This document shows positions 52,589 to 62,209 of a DNA stretch of 64,000 bases, in pieces. The DNA comes from Pseudomonadota bacterium (lineage in GTDB: Bacteria; Myxococcota_A; UBA796; CAJQPC01). The notes under the pieces are model-generated. The model saw only the letters and a program-made list of their open reading frames with translations. It made no database searches and had not been told where the DNA came from. The stretch covers positions 1 to 64,000 of the forward strand of contig JAAESX010000318.1 of assembly GCA_024228935.1 (NCBI GenBank), in the 5' to 3' direction. A program made the position numbers and the translations under genes. Position 1 is the first letter of the stretch. Each line of letters opens with the position of its first letter.

Positions 52589-53118
52589 CGCCACCCGAGC
52601 TGCCGCCGGACGGCCTCGAGCTGCCAGGCGGATGCGGGCTCCTCGGCCAGGGCGCGGAACGTCGGCAGGTGCATCCCCAGCTCGTGGGCCGCGGCCCGTG
52701 GGGCGCTCATCCCGACATGGGCGGCCGCCGCCTGGACGCTGGGCGGGCAGGTACGCCACAGCGTGCCGGCGACCTCCTCGGCCGCTCGCCGCAGCCCGGT
52801 GACGCCCTGGGGCGGTGGGATGTCGGCCCGTCCGAGGCCGACCACCCCCAGGCGCGGCAGGTCGTCCCCGAGCAGCTCGCGCAGACGGAATGAGGTGCGC
52901 GGTGCCAGGTCGCGCATCCCGAGCGCGTCCTGGGCAGGCGTCGTGTCCGGGTGCGCGTCCGTCCAGTGCAGGACCTCGTCGGGGGTCGAGGTGTCCAGGA
53001 ACCACGCCTCGCGGCCTCGGGCGCCGAACAGCGTGGCCCCCTGGGTGTCCGCCCAGCGGACGAAGCGCCAGCGCATGCGTCGGTTGTTCAGCGGCAGGGG
53101 GAGTCGAAGGCGCTTCAT
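52351..53118 (-). CDS. Unknown protein; 3' end runs antisense into the amidotransferase gene
   Basis: From the ATG at 53118 (ATGA overlap with the previous gene) the frame gives MKRLRLPLPLNNRRMRWRFV, FLDTSTPDEVLHWTDAHPDT and GMHLPTFRALAEEPASAWQL. About 175 residues look like real protein, basic and helical, with no recognised domain. The last 80 codons are antisense to the amidotransferase gene, so a stop near 52,590 has probably been lost by mutation or a base error. Confidence 0.5.
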   Translation of the reverse strand: MKRLRLPLPLNNRRMRWRFVRWADTQGATLFGARGREAWFLDTSTPDEVLHWTDAHPDTTPAQDALGMRDLAPRTSFRLRELLGDDLPRLGVVGLGRADIPPPQGVTGLRRAAEEVAGTLWRTCPPSVQAAAAHVGMSAPRAAAHELGMHLPTFRALAEEPASAWQLEAVRRQLGWRQIRARQWRSTAPASNAVTSTSTSYTPPYTRMTSASNSGWNCTERPQSSYARAWTGQRSERARTRALGGGVTTSSKWTS

Positions 53119-53339
53119 CGCCGCCACCAGCGCGAGGGGTCGTCGCCATCGCAGTCCGCGTCGATCCCGTCCCCCGGGCGGTCGCGTCGCCCGGGGTGGA
53201 CCCGCTTGTCCCGGTCGTTGCAGTCGCCGCCGCCGACCAGGACCGAGGGCCAGCCGTCGCCGTCCTGGTCCACGAGATCCACGCCGTCGCCGTCCTGATC
53301 CACCCCGTCGTAGGGGATCTCCGCGAGCCACATCCACAT
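53115..53339 (-). CDS. Small MopE-motif protein
   Basis: The 74-residue protein is almost only Asp-Gly repeats (DGVDQDGDGVDLVDQDGDGW, then DCNDRDKRVHPG and DADCDGDDPS), the same putative metal-binding repeat as the large lipoproteins. GGAGGTG, about seven bases before the ATG at 53339, decides the start. The N terminus (MWMWLAEIPYDG) is not a clear leader. It is coupled to the next gene by an ATGA overlap. Confidence 0.65.
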   Translation of the reverse strand: MWMWLAEIPYDGVDQDGDGVDLVDQDGDGWPSVLVGGGDCNDRDKRVHPGRRDRPGDGIDADCDGDDPSRWWRR

Positions 53340-53529
53340 CAACACACACACCTCCGTCTGAGGCGGGGTCGAATGCAGCCCGCGTGCCAGCTCCAAGTGG
53401 CTGGAATCCCGTTGGCCCACCCGGAACAGGTCGCGTCTGGCGCGACTTGTTCTCGGGACGATCGAACCGACGTCAGGGGTGTCCCCGCCCGGCCGCGGGG
53501 TGGTTAGTTCCTGCGCCGAGGTGACGACC

Positions 53530-55776
53530 ATGAGCGACGAGAGCTCCAACTTCCTGCGGGAGATCATCAAGTCGGATCTCGCGGCCGGCACGCACGGCGG
53601 CGCGGTCGTGACGCGGTTCCCGCCGGAGCCCAACGGCTACCTCCACATCGGGCACGCCAAGGCGATCTGCGTCGACTTCGGGCTGGCCCGGGAGTTCGGC
53701 GGCCAGTGCAACCTGCGGATGGACGACACGAACCCGGAGAAGGAGGAGACCGAGTACGTCTCCTCGATCAAGGCGGACGTCCGCTGGCTGGGGTTCGAGT
53801 GGGGCGACGGCTTCTACAACGCCAGCGACTACTTCGACCGCATGTACGCGTGCGCGGAGCACCTGGTCCGCGAGGGGAAGGCCTACGTCTGCTTCCTGAG
53901 CGGTGACGAGGTCCGGGAGTACCGCGGGACCGTGGACACGTCCGGCAAGCCGAGCCCGACGCGCGATGCCAGCGCCGAGGACAACCTCGTCGAGCTGCGC
54001 AAGATGCGAGAAGGCGCCTACGCCGATGGCCACTGCACCCTGCGGGCGAAGATCGACCTCACGTCCTCGAACATGAAGCTCCGCGACCCGCCGCTGTACC
54101 GGATCCGCCGAGCGACGCACCACAACACCGGCGACGCCTGGTGCATCTACCCGTTCTACGACTACGCCCATCCGCTCGAGGACGCGTTCGAGGGCATCAC
54201 GCACTCGATCTGCACGCTCGAGTTCCAGGACAACCGGGCCATCTACGACTGGGTCGTCGCGAACTGCCCCATCCCGACCTGGGCCCCTCGCCAGTACGAG
54301 ATGGCGCGCCTGTCCGTGGCGTACACCATCACCAGCAAGCGGAAGCTGATCCAGCTCGTCACCGACGGTCACGTCCGGGGCTGGGACGACCCGCGCATGC
54401 CCACGCTGGCCGGGTTCCGGCGCCGCGGTGTGCCGCCCGAGGCCATCGTCGACTTCTGCGAGCGCGTCGGCGTGGGCAAGGCGGACAACCTGGTCGATCC
54501 GAAGCTCCTCGACGCCTGCATCCGAGACGCGCTGAACCACGAGGCGCCTCGCGTCATGGCCGTTCTGGACCCGCTCAAGGTCACCGTCACGAACTGGCCC
54601 GAAGGGACCGTGGACATGCTCCCGGCTTCGTACTGGCCGCACGACGTGCCCAAGGAAGGGGAGCGCGACGTGCCGTTCTCCGGGACGCTGTACGTGGACC
54701 GCGACGACTTCGCCGAGGTCCCTCCCAAGAAGTGGCGTCGGCTCGCTCCGGGCGCCGAGGTGCGCCTGCGCTACGGCTACCTGATCACCTGCACCGAGGT
54801 CGTGAAGGACGCCGACGGCAACGTCACCGAGCTCCGCTGTACATACGACCCGGCCTCACGCGGGGGGACCAGCCCCGACGGCCGCAAGGTCGCCGGCACG
54901 CTTCACTGGGTCTCGGCCGCGCACTCGGTTCCCGCCGAGGTCCGTCTGTACGAGCCGCTCTTCACCGTGCCCAAGCCGGCCGCTGAAGAGGACTACCTGA
55001 AGGTCCTGAACCCCAGCGCGCTCACGGTCATGAGCGCACGCGTCGAGCCCGGCCTGGCCTCGGCCGCCGCGGGCGATCGGTTCCAGTTCGAGCGCACGGG
55101 GTACTTCGTCCGCGACGCCGACGAAGGCCTCGTGTTCAACCGGGTGGTGACGCTGAAGGACCGGTTCCGGCCAAAGGCGCCCGAGCTGGCCGAGCGGAAG
55201 GCGGTCGTCGCGGGCGAGGCCAAGGCCCGCACCCTGAGCGCCGCCGAGGAGCGTCGCGCCACCGCTCTGGCCGAACGAGGTGTGCCCGCCGAGCAGGCCG
55301 CCATCCTGGCCCAGTCGAGCCGGATGCTCTCGTTCTTCGAGGCCGCCGTGAGCTCGCACGACAACGCTCGGGGCGTGGCCGCGCTGGTCACCAACGAGCT
55401 GATGCGGGCGACCAAGGACACGCCCGTCGAGGACCTGCCCATCACGCCGGCTCGCCTGGCGCGGACCGTGGCGCTGGTCGACGACGGCACGCTCAGCTCG
55501 AAGCTCGGGCGCAAGCTGTTCGCGGCCCTGCTCGTCGAGGACGCCGAGCCCGACGACGTCGTCGCCGCCCGTGGCTGGAAGCAGATCAAGGACCCCGCCG
55601 TGCTCCAGCCCATCATCGACGAGCTCGTCGCGGCGAACCCGGACAAGGTCGCGGCGTTCCGGGCCGGACGGGACCGGCTGAAGGGCTTCTTCGTCGGCCA
55701 GGTGATGAAGCGGACCGGCGGACAGGCCGACCCTGGGCTCGTGCAGCGCCTGGTGGGTCAGGCGCTCGAGGCCTGA
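53530..55776 (+). CDS. glnS: Glutamine-tRNA ligase with C-terminal YqeY domain
   Basis: The 748-residue protein has the class I signature PEPNGYLHIGHAKAICVDF (HIGH), RMDDTNPEKEETEYV, and ITSKRKL in place of KMSKS. The two anticodon-binding beta-barrels follow (residues about 330-550). From about 590 there is a YqeY/GatB-tail-like helical domain ending FFVGQVMKRTGGQADPGLVQ, which binds tRNA. Such GlnRS-YqeY fusions are known from Deinococcus and some proteobacteria. GAGGTG precedes the ATG. Its presence implies direct Gln-tRNA charging. Confidence 0.95.
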   Translation: MSDESSNFLREIIKSDLAAGTHGGAVVTRFPPEPNGYLHIGHAKAICVDFGLAREFGGQCNLRMDDTNPEKEETEYVSSIKADVRWLGFEWGDGFYNASDYFDRMYACAEHLVREGKAYVCFLSGDEVREYRGTVDTSGKPSPTRDASAEDNLVELRKMREGAYADGHCTLRAKIDLTSSNMKLRDPPLYRIRRATHHNTGDAWCIYPFYDYAHPLEDAFEGITHSICTLEFQDNRAIYDWVVANCPIPTWAPRQYEMARLSVAYTITSKRKLIQLVTDGHVRGWDDPRMPTLAGFRRRGVPPEAIVDFCERVGVGKADNLVDPKLLDACIRDALNHEAPRVMAVLDPLKVTVTNWPEGTVDMLPASYWPHDVPKEGERDVPFSGTLYVDRDDFAEVPPKKWRRLAPGAEVRLRYGYLITCTEVVKDADGNVTELRCTYDPASRGGTSPDGRKVAGTLHWVSAAHSVPAEVRLYEPLFTVPKPAAEEDYLKVLNPSALTVMSARVEPGLASAAAGDRFQFERTGYFVRDADEGLVFNRVVTLKDRFRPKAPELAERKAVVAGEAKARTLSAAEERRATALAERGVPAEQAAILAQSSRMLSFFEAAVSSHDNARGVAALVTNELMRATKDTPVEDLPITPARLARTVALVDDGTLSSKLGRKLFAALLVEDAEPDDVVAARGWKQIKDPAVLQPIIDELVAANPDKVAAFRAGRDRLKGFFVGQVMKRTGGQADPGLVQRLVGQALEA

Positions 55777-56681
55777 CCCCAGAGCGTGCGCGGGTGCTGG
55801 CCCATCCGGGTCAACACGCGCACGATCTCGTTCGGCAGCGGCTGGTCGTCTGGCGGGTACTTGGGGAAGAGCAGGACGCCGTCGTGGGGGCTGACAACCG
55901 TCGGCGCGTCATCGGCGGTCAGTCGCTCGCCGCGGCGGACCGGCCGGAAGTTCGTGAGTCCCGGCCGCAGCCGCAGGGCCCTGTCCGAGTAGGGGACCTT
56001 GGCGGTCGTGCGCCAGAACTCGAGCTCGGGGCCCTCGCGGTCGCCGGTCTCGGCCATGACCAGCGCGCGTCGCATCACGCGGCTCGCGAGCTGACCTGCC
56101 GACGGGGAGAACCCCTTCTGCCCGAGCTCGACGGTCAGCCCGATGTGCCCGCGGTTCCGCACGTACTCGTCGGCGCAGCAAGTTCCGGAGCTGAAGCTCT
56201 CGCCGGATGGGCGTGTCACCCAGACCCGAGCGGCGGCGAGGCCCCGGGCCCAGTCCCCGCCCTTGGCGGTCCAGGGGAAGATGTAGAAGGGCTGCTCGGT
56301 GGGCAGGATCGTCTGGTGCAGGTCGATGAAGACGTCCGCCTCGTCCAGGATCCGGCGCAGCTCGCGGGCTCGCCGGTGCTCGTGGGTGTCTACGTCGGAG
56401 TCGATGAAGACCCGGTTCAGGTCGGCTTCCAGGAAGCGCCGGTCCGCGCGGGCGGCTTCCACGTTGCCGATGAACAGCGAGACACGGCCGCCGAACTGGA
56501 CGGCCCCGCTCGACAGGTCCTCGGCGAGCTCGACGACCGCGGGCAGCGAGCCGGTCTCGTTGCCGTGGATCATCGAGCCGAAGACGACATGGGTGTCCAA
56601 GCCCCCGCCGTCGTGCTGGAACGACCAGCTGACCGGGCCGTTGGCCAGCCCCTCGAATCGGGAGAGCAGCGCGTCGAGCAT
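55758..56681 (-). CDS. Succinylglutamate desuccinylase/aspartoacylase (AstE/AspA) family
   Basis: The 307-residue protein has GSMIHGNETGSLPAVVELAE (zinc-binding HxxE), ADLNRVF, ADVFIDLHQTI (third zinc ligand) and GLTVELGQKGFSP with the catalytic Glu, the signatures of M14-type deacylases. A biotinyl/lipoyl-like C-terminal region (DDAPTVVSPHDGVLLFPKYP) follows. The substrate is an N-acyl amino acid or similar. It converges on glnS, overlapping it by 19 bases. Confidence 0.88.
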   Translation of the reverse strand: MLDALLSRFEGLANGPVSWSFQHDGGGLDTHVVFGSMIHGNETGSLPAVVELAEDLSSGAVQFGGRVSLFIGNVEAARADRRFLEADLNRVFIDSDVDTHEHRRARELRRILDEADVFIDLHQTILPTEQPFYIFPWTAKGGDWARGLAAARVWVTRPSGESFSSGTCCADEYVRNRGHIGLTVELGQKGFSPSAGQLASRVMRRALVMAETGDREGPELEFWRTTAKVPYSDRALRLRPGLTNFRPVRRGERLTADDAPTVVSPHDGVLLFPKYPPDDQPLPNEIVRVLTRMGQHPRTLWGQASSA

Positions 56682-56704
56682 GACGCGAGGATACAGGCCG
56701 CCCG

Positions 56705-57097
56705 ATGAGCACGCACCGCACCACCTCGGCGAAGATGCCCCTGGTCATCCTTGCCGGGTTGTTCGCGTTCGCCTTCCTCATCCGCACGATCGAGGACCTT
56801 CCGAACCCCGGCTATGCCGAGCGAACCGGGAAGATCCCGGTCCTCATCGAGCCGGGCGAGACGGGCGTCACGATCCAGCTCCGAAGCCGCTGTGGGCGCG
56901 AGATCGTCGACACCTTCACGGTGAGCGAAGCCGACTGGGCGTTCGGGGCCTTCGAGCGGGAGCTCGAGCTGTCCGACGCGGGCGAGTGCGTTGTCGGTGT
57001 GCGCGCCCTTCCGAGCTCGGACGAGTTCGAGGAAGTGGCCATCGCGGCCAGCTGTCACGTGAGCCAGAAGCCGAAGCTCGCCGTCAGCTGCTCTTGA
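56705..57097 (+). CDS. Small membrane-anchored protein, 130 residues
   Basis: One membrane segment (MPLVILAGLFAFAFLIRTIE) is followed by an extracytoplasmic domain of about 90 residues with four Cys (RSRCGREIV, GECVVG, ASCHVS, VSCS). No known family. It is divergent from the desuccinylase-like gene with 23 bp between starts and converges on a broken membrane-protein gene. Confidence 0.65.
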   Translation: MSTHRTTSAKMPLVILAGLFAFAFLIRTIEDLPNPGYAERTGKIPVLIEPGETGVTIQLRSRCGREIVDTFTVSEADWAFGAFERELELSDAGECVVGVRALPSSDEFEEVAIAASCHVSQKPKLAVSCS

Positions 57098-57354
57098 GCG
57101 GCCGCAGGCCCCAGACCCACAGCCCGCTCGCCGCCAGGGTCGGCAGCACGACCAGCACCGTGAGCACACCGAAGACCACATCGTTGACGGGCTCGCCCAG
57201 GTAGCCGACGCTGTGCACGGCGGGTCCCGACTTGATGAGTGTGACGAGCCAGTTGGCGTAGGCGGCGAGCAACACCAGTCGGGCCCAGCGGCAGGCCGGT
57301 CAGGCCCCCCAGGCCGAAGAGGACAGCAGCGGCGAAGCAGAGAGTTCGTTCCAT
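57084..57354 (-). pseudogene. Small membrane protein with a frameshift
   Basis: One frame from 57354 gives MERTLCFAAAVLFGLGGLTG, and a second, taking over near 57,290, gives LLAAYANWLVTLIKSGPAVH, EPVNDVVFGVLTVLVVLPTL and a final LRPLKSS. Together they form a protein of about 90 residues with two or three membrane segments, broken by one indel. If the first part is ignored, an ATG-independent start near 57275 would still make a 63-residue protein. Confidence 0.5.
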
Positions 57355-57387
57355 CGGGACCTCGTTCGTCCCGCGGAACCTACTGGA

Positions 57388-58083
57388 TCACTTCCGGAGC
57401 GCTCCGACCGACGCCACCAGGATCGCGCCTACGACCGCCAGGCTCGCGTGCCCGACCATCAGGTGGACGACATCGCCCGCGGCACACCACACCTCGTTCA
57501 TCGCGAAGCCGAGCAGTCCACCGGCGACCCCGGCCAGTGCGCGCTGCTCGAGCGGAAGGGCCCGGGCCCGAGCGAGGCCCAGCAGCGCCCCGCCCCCGAT
57601 GCCCGCTGCGAGCGTACCGACGGCCAGACAGCCGAGCCCCAGCCCGTGCCCCCCTGAGCCGGGCCAGAACCCGGGGATCAGCGGGGTCACCACTGCGAGG
57701 AGAGGGATGACGATGCCGGCGGCGAGGCCGAGTCGACCGAGCGGTGGGCGGTGCAGGCCTCGAAGTGCCAGCGCCGCCGTCGTGATCGCGCCGAGGCCCA
57801 GCGCCACCAGGCCCGAGGCGAAGCGCGAGGACAGCTGTTGCGGCAGGTCGGTCCGGGGTCCGAGCACGGCCACGACCGCTGCCGCGAACGCCACCGCCAC
57901 GAGCACGCCGACCGCCACGCGGACCGGCGTCGGCAGTGCCCGGAGCGAGGTCCACGCATCCGGAGGTCGCTCCACCTCTTCGAGCACGGCGTCGAGCGTC
58001 GTCTCGAGGTCGGGGGGCTCGACGGGAAAGCTCGGAGGCTCCATGTCCAGCGGTATTCCGGGTCGGGTGGGACGGTCACTCAT
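57388..58083 (-). CDS. NrsF-like (DUF1109) membrane anti-sigma factor
   Basis: The 231-residue protein has a cytoplasmic N terminus of about 50 residues (ETTLDAVLEEVERPPDAWTS) and six membrane segments, ending VVGAILVASVGALRK. Size, topology and the ATGA overlap with an upstream ECF sigma gene match NrsF/DUF1109 anti-sigma factors, which hold a sigma factor at the membrane until a stress signal arrives. Confidence 0.75.
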   Translation of the reverse strand: MSDRPTRPGIPLDMEPPSFPVEPPDLETTLDAVLEEVERPPDAWTSLRALPTPVRVAVGVLVAVAFAAAVVAVLGPRTDLPQQLSSRFASGLVALGLGAITTAALALRGLHRPPLGRLGLAAGIVIPLLAVVTPLIPGFWPGSGGHGLGLGCLAVGTLAAGIGGGALLGLARARALPLEQRALAGVAGGLLGFAMNEVWCAAGDVVHLMVGHASLAVVGAILVASVGALRK

Positions 58084-58651
58084 CGTCTTCCCCCAGGATC
58101 GCCCGCAGGCGATGCATCGCGCGGTTCGCTCGGACCTTGGCCGCGGACGGGCTGATGCCCATGATGGCGGCGACCTCGGGGTAGGTCAGGCCCTGGTACC
58201 AGTGCAGGACGAGCACCTCGCGCTGGCCGGCGGCCAGCTGGTCGAGTGCGCGACGGACCAGGCGTTGCCTCGCCGTGCTCGCGTCCGGCTCGACCGAGGG
58301 TCGGTGGATGTCCGGATCCAGACCGGTCTCGGGCTTCCGTCCCTTGGTGCGGAAGTGCATGCGGCGCACGTTGGCGGCGATCGTGTAGAGCCAGGGCCGG
58401 ACCTGAGCGCCCGCCCGAAAGTCCATCCGCGCGCGGTGCAGGTGCAGGAACGTCTGCTGCATCAGGTCCTGTGCGTGGGCCTCGGACAGGCCATGCCTCC
58501 GGAAGTAGCCGAACAGCCGTGGAGCGTGTCTGCGGAACAGGACCTCGAAGGCCAGTCGCTCGCCGCCGAGCCGCCAGGCGTCCATCAGCTGCTCGTCGGT
58601 GCGCTGGTCGTCGCTCACCGCGGGACTCTGCCATGTGATCTGGCGTGACAT
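58080..58651 (-). CDS. ECF-type RNA polymerase sigma factor
   Basis: The 190-residue protein shows region 2 (AFEVLFRRHAPRLFGYFRRH, AHAQDLMQQTFLHLHRAR, VRPWLYTIAANVRRMHFRTK) and region 4 (LPAGQREVLVLHWYQG-like segment, then LTYPEVAAIMGISPSAAKVR). The start at 58651 or an inner GTG (VSDDQR) are both possible. It is coupled to the NrsF-like gene and lies 42 bp from the divergent GspC-like gene at 58694, which may belong to its regulon. Confidence 0.9.
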
Positions 58652-58693
58652 CGAATGCGCGGGAGGGCACACTCGTATCAGTCGGCACCCGTC

Positions 58694-59635
58694 ATGATCT
58701 GGAAGAAGACCCTTCACGCCCTGACCGCCCTGGCGATCTGCTCCATCGGCTACCTCGGCCCTTGGTGGCTGGGGATGTTCAAGCCGACCGTGAGCGTCGT
58801 CCATGTCGAGCCCGAGCCGATTCGCGAGGTTCGACTCGTCGTCGTTCCGCCGCCGCAGCTCGAGGCCGAGGTCGACGAGGCGATCGAGGTCGCCGACGCC
58901 GAGCCGGAGATCGTGCCCGAGGTGCCCGACGCCCCCGAGGGCCTCGAGCCCATCCTGGTCGCGAGCGAGGGCACGGTCGAGGGACCTGCGCTGCCGGTCG
59001 TGACCGTCGACGTCGACCTGGGACCGGTCGGCATGGCGGTGGCCAAGGCGCCCGCCGCGAAGAGGGAACGGACGAGCGTCCGACGCAGCAGCCGTCGTCC
59101 GGTCAGCACCTGCCTGCCCGATCGGGATGACATCGCCGAGGTCGCCGAGACGGCCTACCGGGTCGAGGACGGGCTCGTCTACTACTACGCGAACCACATC
59201 CCCGAGGCCTCGGAGCTCGCCGCCAGCTGGTGGAACCGCGACGACGAGGGCGAGCGGTACGGCTTCAAGATCGGGCGCATGAAGTGCGGAAGCCTGCTGC
59301 GCCAGATGGGCTTCAAGAACGGCGACGTCATCATGGGCGTCAACGGACACGAGATCCGCTCGTACACGGACGGCGTCACGGCGTTCATGCGGCTGCGGGC
59401 CAAGCGCATCCTGTGGGTCGACGTCCTGCGGCGTGGCGAGCCCGTTCGCATCGACTTCGTCCTGGTGGACGAGGGCGAGGCGCTCGCTGAGTACGACTCG
59501 GCCGACCCGCTCGCCGACCCCACGGCGCTTGTGGACCACGAGCTGGAGCTGGCCGAGCTGCCTTGGCTGGAGCGCCGCTTCGAGAAGGGCAAGGACCGCC
59601 GCGCGGAGCGCAAGAGTCGGCGCGAGAGAGGCTGA
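58694..59635 (+). CDS. GspC-like protein with PDZ domain (second paralogue)
   Basis: The 313-residue protein begins MIWKKTLHALTALAICSIGY (membrane segment). An acidic Val/Glu/Pro linker (residues about 35-110), a basic stretch (RTSVRRSSRRP) and a PDZ domain (FKIGRMKCGSLLRQMGFKNG, IMGVNGHEI) follow. It shares with the protein at 17483 the order membrane-linker-basic patch-Cys-PDZ and the C-G-S-x-L/x motif. A type II secretion or other envelope role is inferred. Confidence 0.75.
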   Translation: MIWKKTLHALTALAICSIGYLGPWWLGMFKPTVSVVHVEPEPIREVRLVVVPPPQLEAEVDEAIEVADAEPEIVPEVPDAPEGLEPILVASEGTVEGPALPVVTVDVDLGPVGMAVAKAPAAKRERTSVRRSSRRPVSTCLPDRDDIAEVAETAYRVEDGLVYYYANHIPEASELAASWWNRDDEGERYGFKIGRMKCGSLLRQMGFKNGDVIMGVNGHEIRSYTDGVTAFMRLRAKRILWVDVLRRGEPVRIDFVLVDEGEALAEYDSADPLADPTALVDHELELAELPWLERRFEKGKDRRAERKSRRERG

Positions 59636-59638
59636 GCC

Positions 59639-60157
59639 CTACTCCGGATCGCTCTCGCGTGTCCCGCTCATCAGCGCCACGCCGAACAGCGCGAGCACCG
59701 CCGCGACACTCCCACCCAGCCACGCGGGTACGTACCAGCCGGGCAGCATCCCCGGCGGCTCGATCCCACCGGGCTCCAGGACGGTCTCCCAGCTGACCTC
59801 GTCGAGCTCGCCCGCCGGGGTCACCCACGTGTGCAGCCTGGTCCGCCGTCCGTCCTCGTAGTCCAGGTCCTGATCCCAGTGGCAGTCCCCGCGGTGGTAG
59901 CTGCCCCCGCCCGTCACTGGGCAGGTCCACCGACCGGAGTCGACGGGCACGCCGCCACGCAGGGGCTCGAGCCAGTCGATGTGGCAGTCGTCCACGCCTC
60001 GGGGACAGATGTTGCTCTGCCACCGATCCGACGTCTCGGGCCAGAGCGCTGGCAGGTCGCCGGAGAGGTACAGTGCCCGCAGCTCTTCCGCGCGGGCCCG
60101 GTCCGGCTCCGCGTGCGCCAGCGAGGCCGACAGTGCGATGAGCGTCAAGGTGTACAC
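59639..60157 (-). CDS. Secreted Cys-rich protein with C-terminal membrane anchor
   Basis: From a GTG at 60157 the 172-residue protein has a signal peptide (VYTLTLIALSASLAHAEPDR), a domain with several Cys and His (ICPRGVDDCHIDWLEPL, YHRGDCHWDQDLDYEDG) and a final membrane helix (VPAWLGGSVAAVLALFGVAL). I do not recognise it. The start overlaps the divergent gene at 60138 by 20 bases. Confidence 0.55.
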   Translation of the reverse strand: MYTLTLIALSASLAHAEPDRARAEELRALYLSGDLPALWPETSDRWQSNICPRGVDDCHIDWLEPLRGGVPVDSGRWTCPVTGGGSYHRGDCHWDQDLDYEDGRRTRLHTWVTPAGELDEVSWETVLEPGGIEPPGMLPGWYVPAWLGGSVAAVLALFGVALMSGTRESDPE

Positions 60158-60641
60158 GTTGTTTCCGATCGGGGTCGCTGGGGCCATCCTCGCAGGATTG
60201 GGCGCCACCTTGCTCGCATTCAGCGCTCCGTTCCTGCCGATGCCCATGTTTGGGCTCGTCGCCATCCCGGTCGCGTTCCTGGCCTGGGCCATGGGCGGAT
60301 CGGGTGTCCTGCTGTTGGCGGTGGGCGAGAAATGGACCTCCGTCGGCTTGGCGGCGCTCGCCTGGGCGGGGGCCGGCGCAGCGACGGTGTTCGCAGTCGG
60401 AAGCGGCGCGGCGGGCCTGCTGGCGTCGAACCGGGCGGGCCTCGATGCGGACACCGGAGCCCTGGTCGCGATGGCGATCGGCGCAGCGGTCCTGCCGACC
60501 CTGGTGAGCGCCGTCGGTGGCTACCTGGCCGCCGGGCCTCTCCGCGGCCTGGCCACCGGCGCGGTCGCGGGCGTGCCGACGGTCGCGGCGATGCTCCTGC
60601 TCATCCAGTTGGTCGAGTACGGCCTCCCCCTGTCGGCATGA
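60138..60641 (+). CDS. Integral membrane protein, 167 residues
   Basis: The protein begins MSVKVYTLFPIGVAGAILAG and has about four membrane segments (LLAFSAPFLPMPMFGLVAIP, VGLAALAWAGAGAATVFAVG, LVAMAIGAAVLPTLVSAVGG, VPTVAAMLLLIQLVEYGL). No motif is recognised. Its stop overlaps the ATG of the extensin-like gene (ATGA), so the two form an operon. Confidence 0.65.
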   Translation: MSVKVYTLFPIGVAGAILAGLGATLLAFSAPFLPMPMFGLVAIPVAFLAWAMGGSGVLLLAVGEKWTSVGLAALAWAGAGAATVFAVGSGAAGLLASNRAGLDADTGALVAMAIGAAVLPTLVSAVGGYLAAGPLRGLATGAVAGVPTVAAMLLLIQLVEYGLPLSA

Positions 60642-61717
60642 TCTGGCTCGCGCTGGCCTGCTCGGACTTCCGATCCAAGGGCTTGCCGCACCTCACGCCC
60701 GAGCGCTTGCCGCTGGACACGGGCCACGTCGAGGACTCCGACGAGCCGGACGACACCGGCGAGCCCATCGAGGAGTCGCTCGTTGGCTGGATCGGGAGCC
60801 CGTGCGACACGGTCGACGACTGCGACTACGAAGGCGCCATCTGCCTGACCGAGGGGTTCCCGCGCGGCACCTGCTCGATGGACTGCGAGCTCTACTGCCC
60901 GGACGAGGACGGCTTCCCGCTGACGTTCTGCGTCGAGGAGCCCGAGTTCCCCAACAGCGCGCCCATCGGGGACGGCGGCTGCTTGTCCCGCTGCGACTTC
61001 GGCGCCTACCCGGACACCCAGGGCTGCCGACAGGACTACGGCTGCGTCGAGGTGGCCCGCGCGAACGAGCCCACGACGATCGTTCCGGCCTGCCTCCCGA
61101 ACCGCGAGCCCGAGATCGCCGACTGCCTGACCGAGCTCGCGGACAGGGGCATCGACTTCGAGCCGACCACGGTCGCCGACACGAGCCCGGCGGACTTCCC
61201 CGAGCTGACCTGCCACATCGAGGAGCCGGTCTACATCAAGTCGCCGCTCCTGGGCGTGACGCTCCGCTACTACGAGGGAACAGAGACCACGCGTGTCCTC
61301 GGCAGCTGCGAGATGGCCCACGCGCTGGCCGACACCGTCGAGGACGTGAAGGAGCACGGCGTCACCGACCTGCTGCACATCGGCACCTACAACTGCCGCG
61401 TCATCGCCGACACCTCGACGCTGTCGCGCCACGCGTACGGCGACGCCATCGACATCTACGGGTTCTGGTTCGAGGACGGCAGCACGGCCATCCTCGAGGA
61501 AGACTGGGACCACGACACCTCGTCCCAGAGCTCCTGGGAGGGCCAGATGCTGTACGACGCGGCGTACCGCTGGCACGACAACAAGTACTGGAACATCATC
61601 CTGACGCCGAACTACAACTCGGTGCACGACAACCACTTCCATGTCGACCTGACGCCGAACCGGGACTCCATCGCGTTCTGGGAGCCGTTCTTCATCGGGC
61701 CCAACACCGGCCACTGA
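60638..61717 (+). CDS. Lipoprotein with Cys-rich region and extensin-like C-terminal domain
   Basis: The 359-residue protein begins MIWLALACSD (lipobox). A Cys-rich section (CDTVDDCDYEGAICLTEGFP, CSMDCELYCPDEDG) is followed by a domain with GTYNCRVIADTSTLSRHAYG, DAIDIYGFW and HDNHFHVDLTPN. These are the marks of the extensin-like C-terminal (LAS/M15-like) group, with S-x-H-A-x-G-x-A-x-D and H-F-H-x-D as probable zinc ligands. A peptidoglycan-related peptidase role is plausible. Confidence 0.78.
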   Translation: MIWLALACSDFRSKGLPHLTPERLPLDTGHVEDSDEPDDTGEPIEESLVGWIGSPCDTVDDCDYEGAICLTEGFPRGTCSMDCELYCPDEDGFPLTFCVEEPEFPNSAPIGDGGCLSRCDFGAYPDTQGCRQDYGCVEVARANEPTTIVPACLPNREPEIADCLTELADRGIDFEPTTVADTSPADFPELTCHIEEPVYIKSPLLGVTLRYYEGTETTRVLGSCEMAHALADTVEDVKEHGVTDLLHIGTYNCRVIADTSTLSRHAYGDAIDIYGFWFEDGSTAILEEDWDHDTSSQSSWEGQMLYDAAYRWHDNKYWNIILTPNYNSVHDNHFHVDLTPNRDSIAFWEPFFIGPNTGH

Positions 61718-61720
61718 GTC

Positions 61721-62203
<483 letters not shown>

Positions 62204-62209
62204 GATGTC

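Noticed and set aside
53340..53529. T-box or other riboswitch in the glnS leader
   Set aside because: A CCCCG/CGGGG stem is present, but no T-box sequence, specifier loop or antiterminator could be made out.
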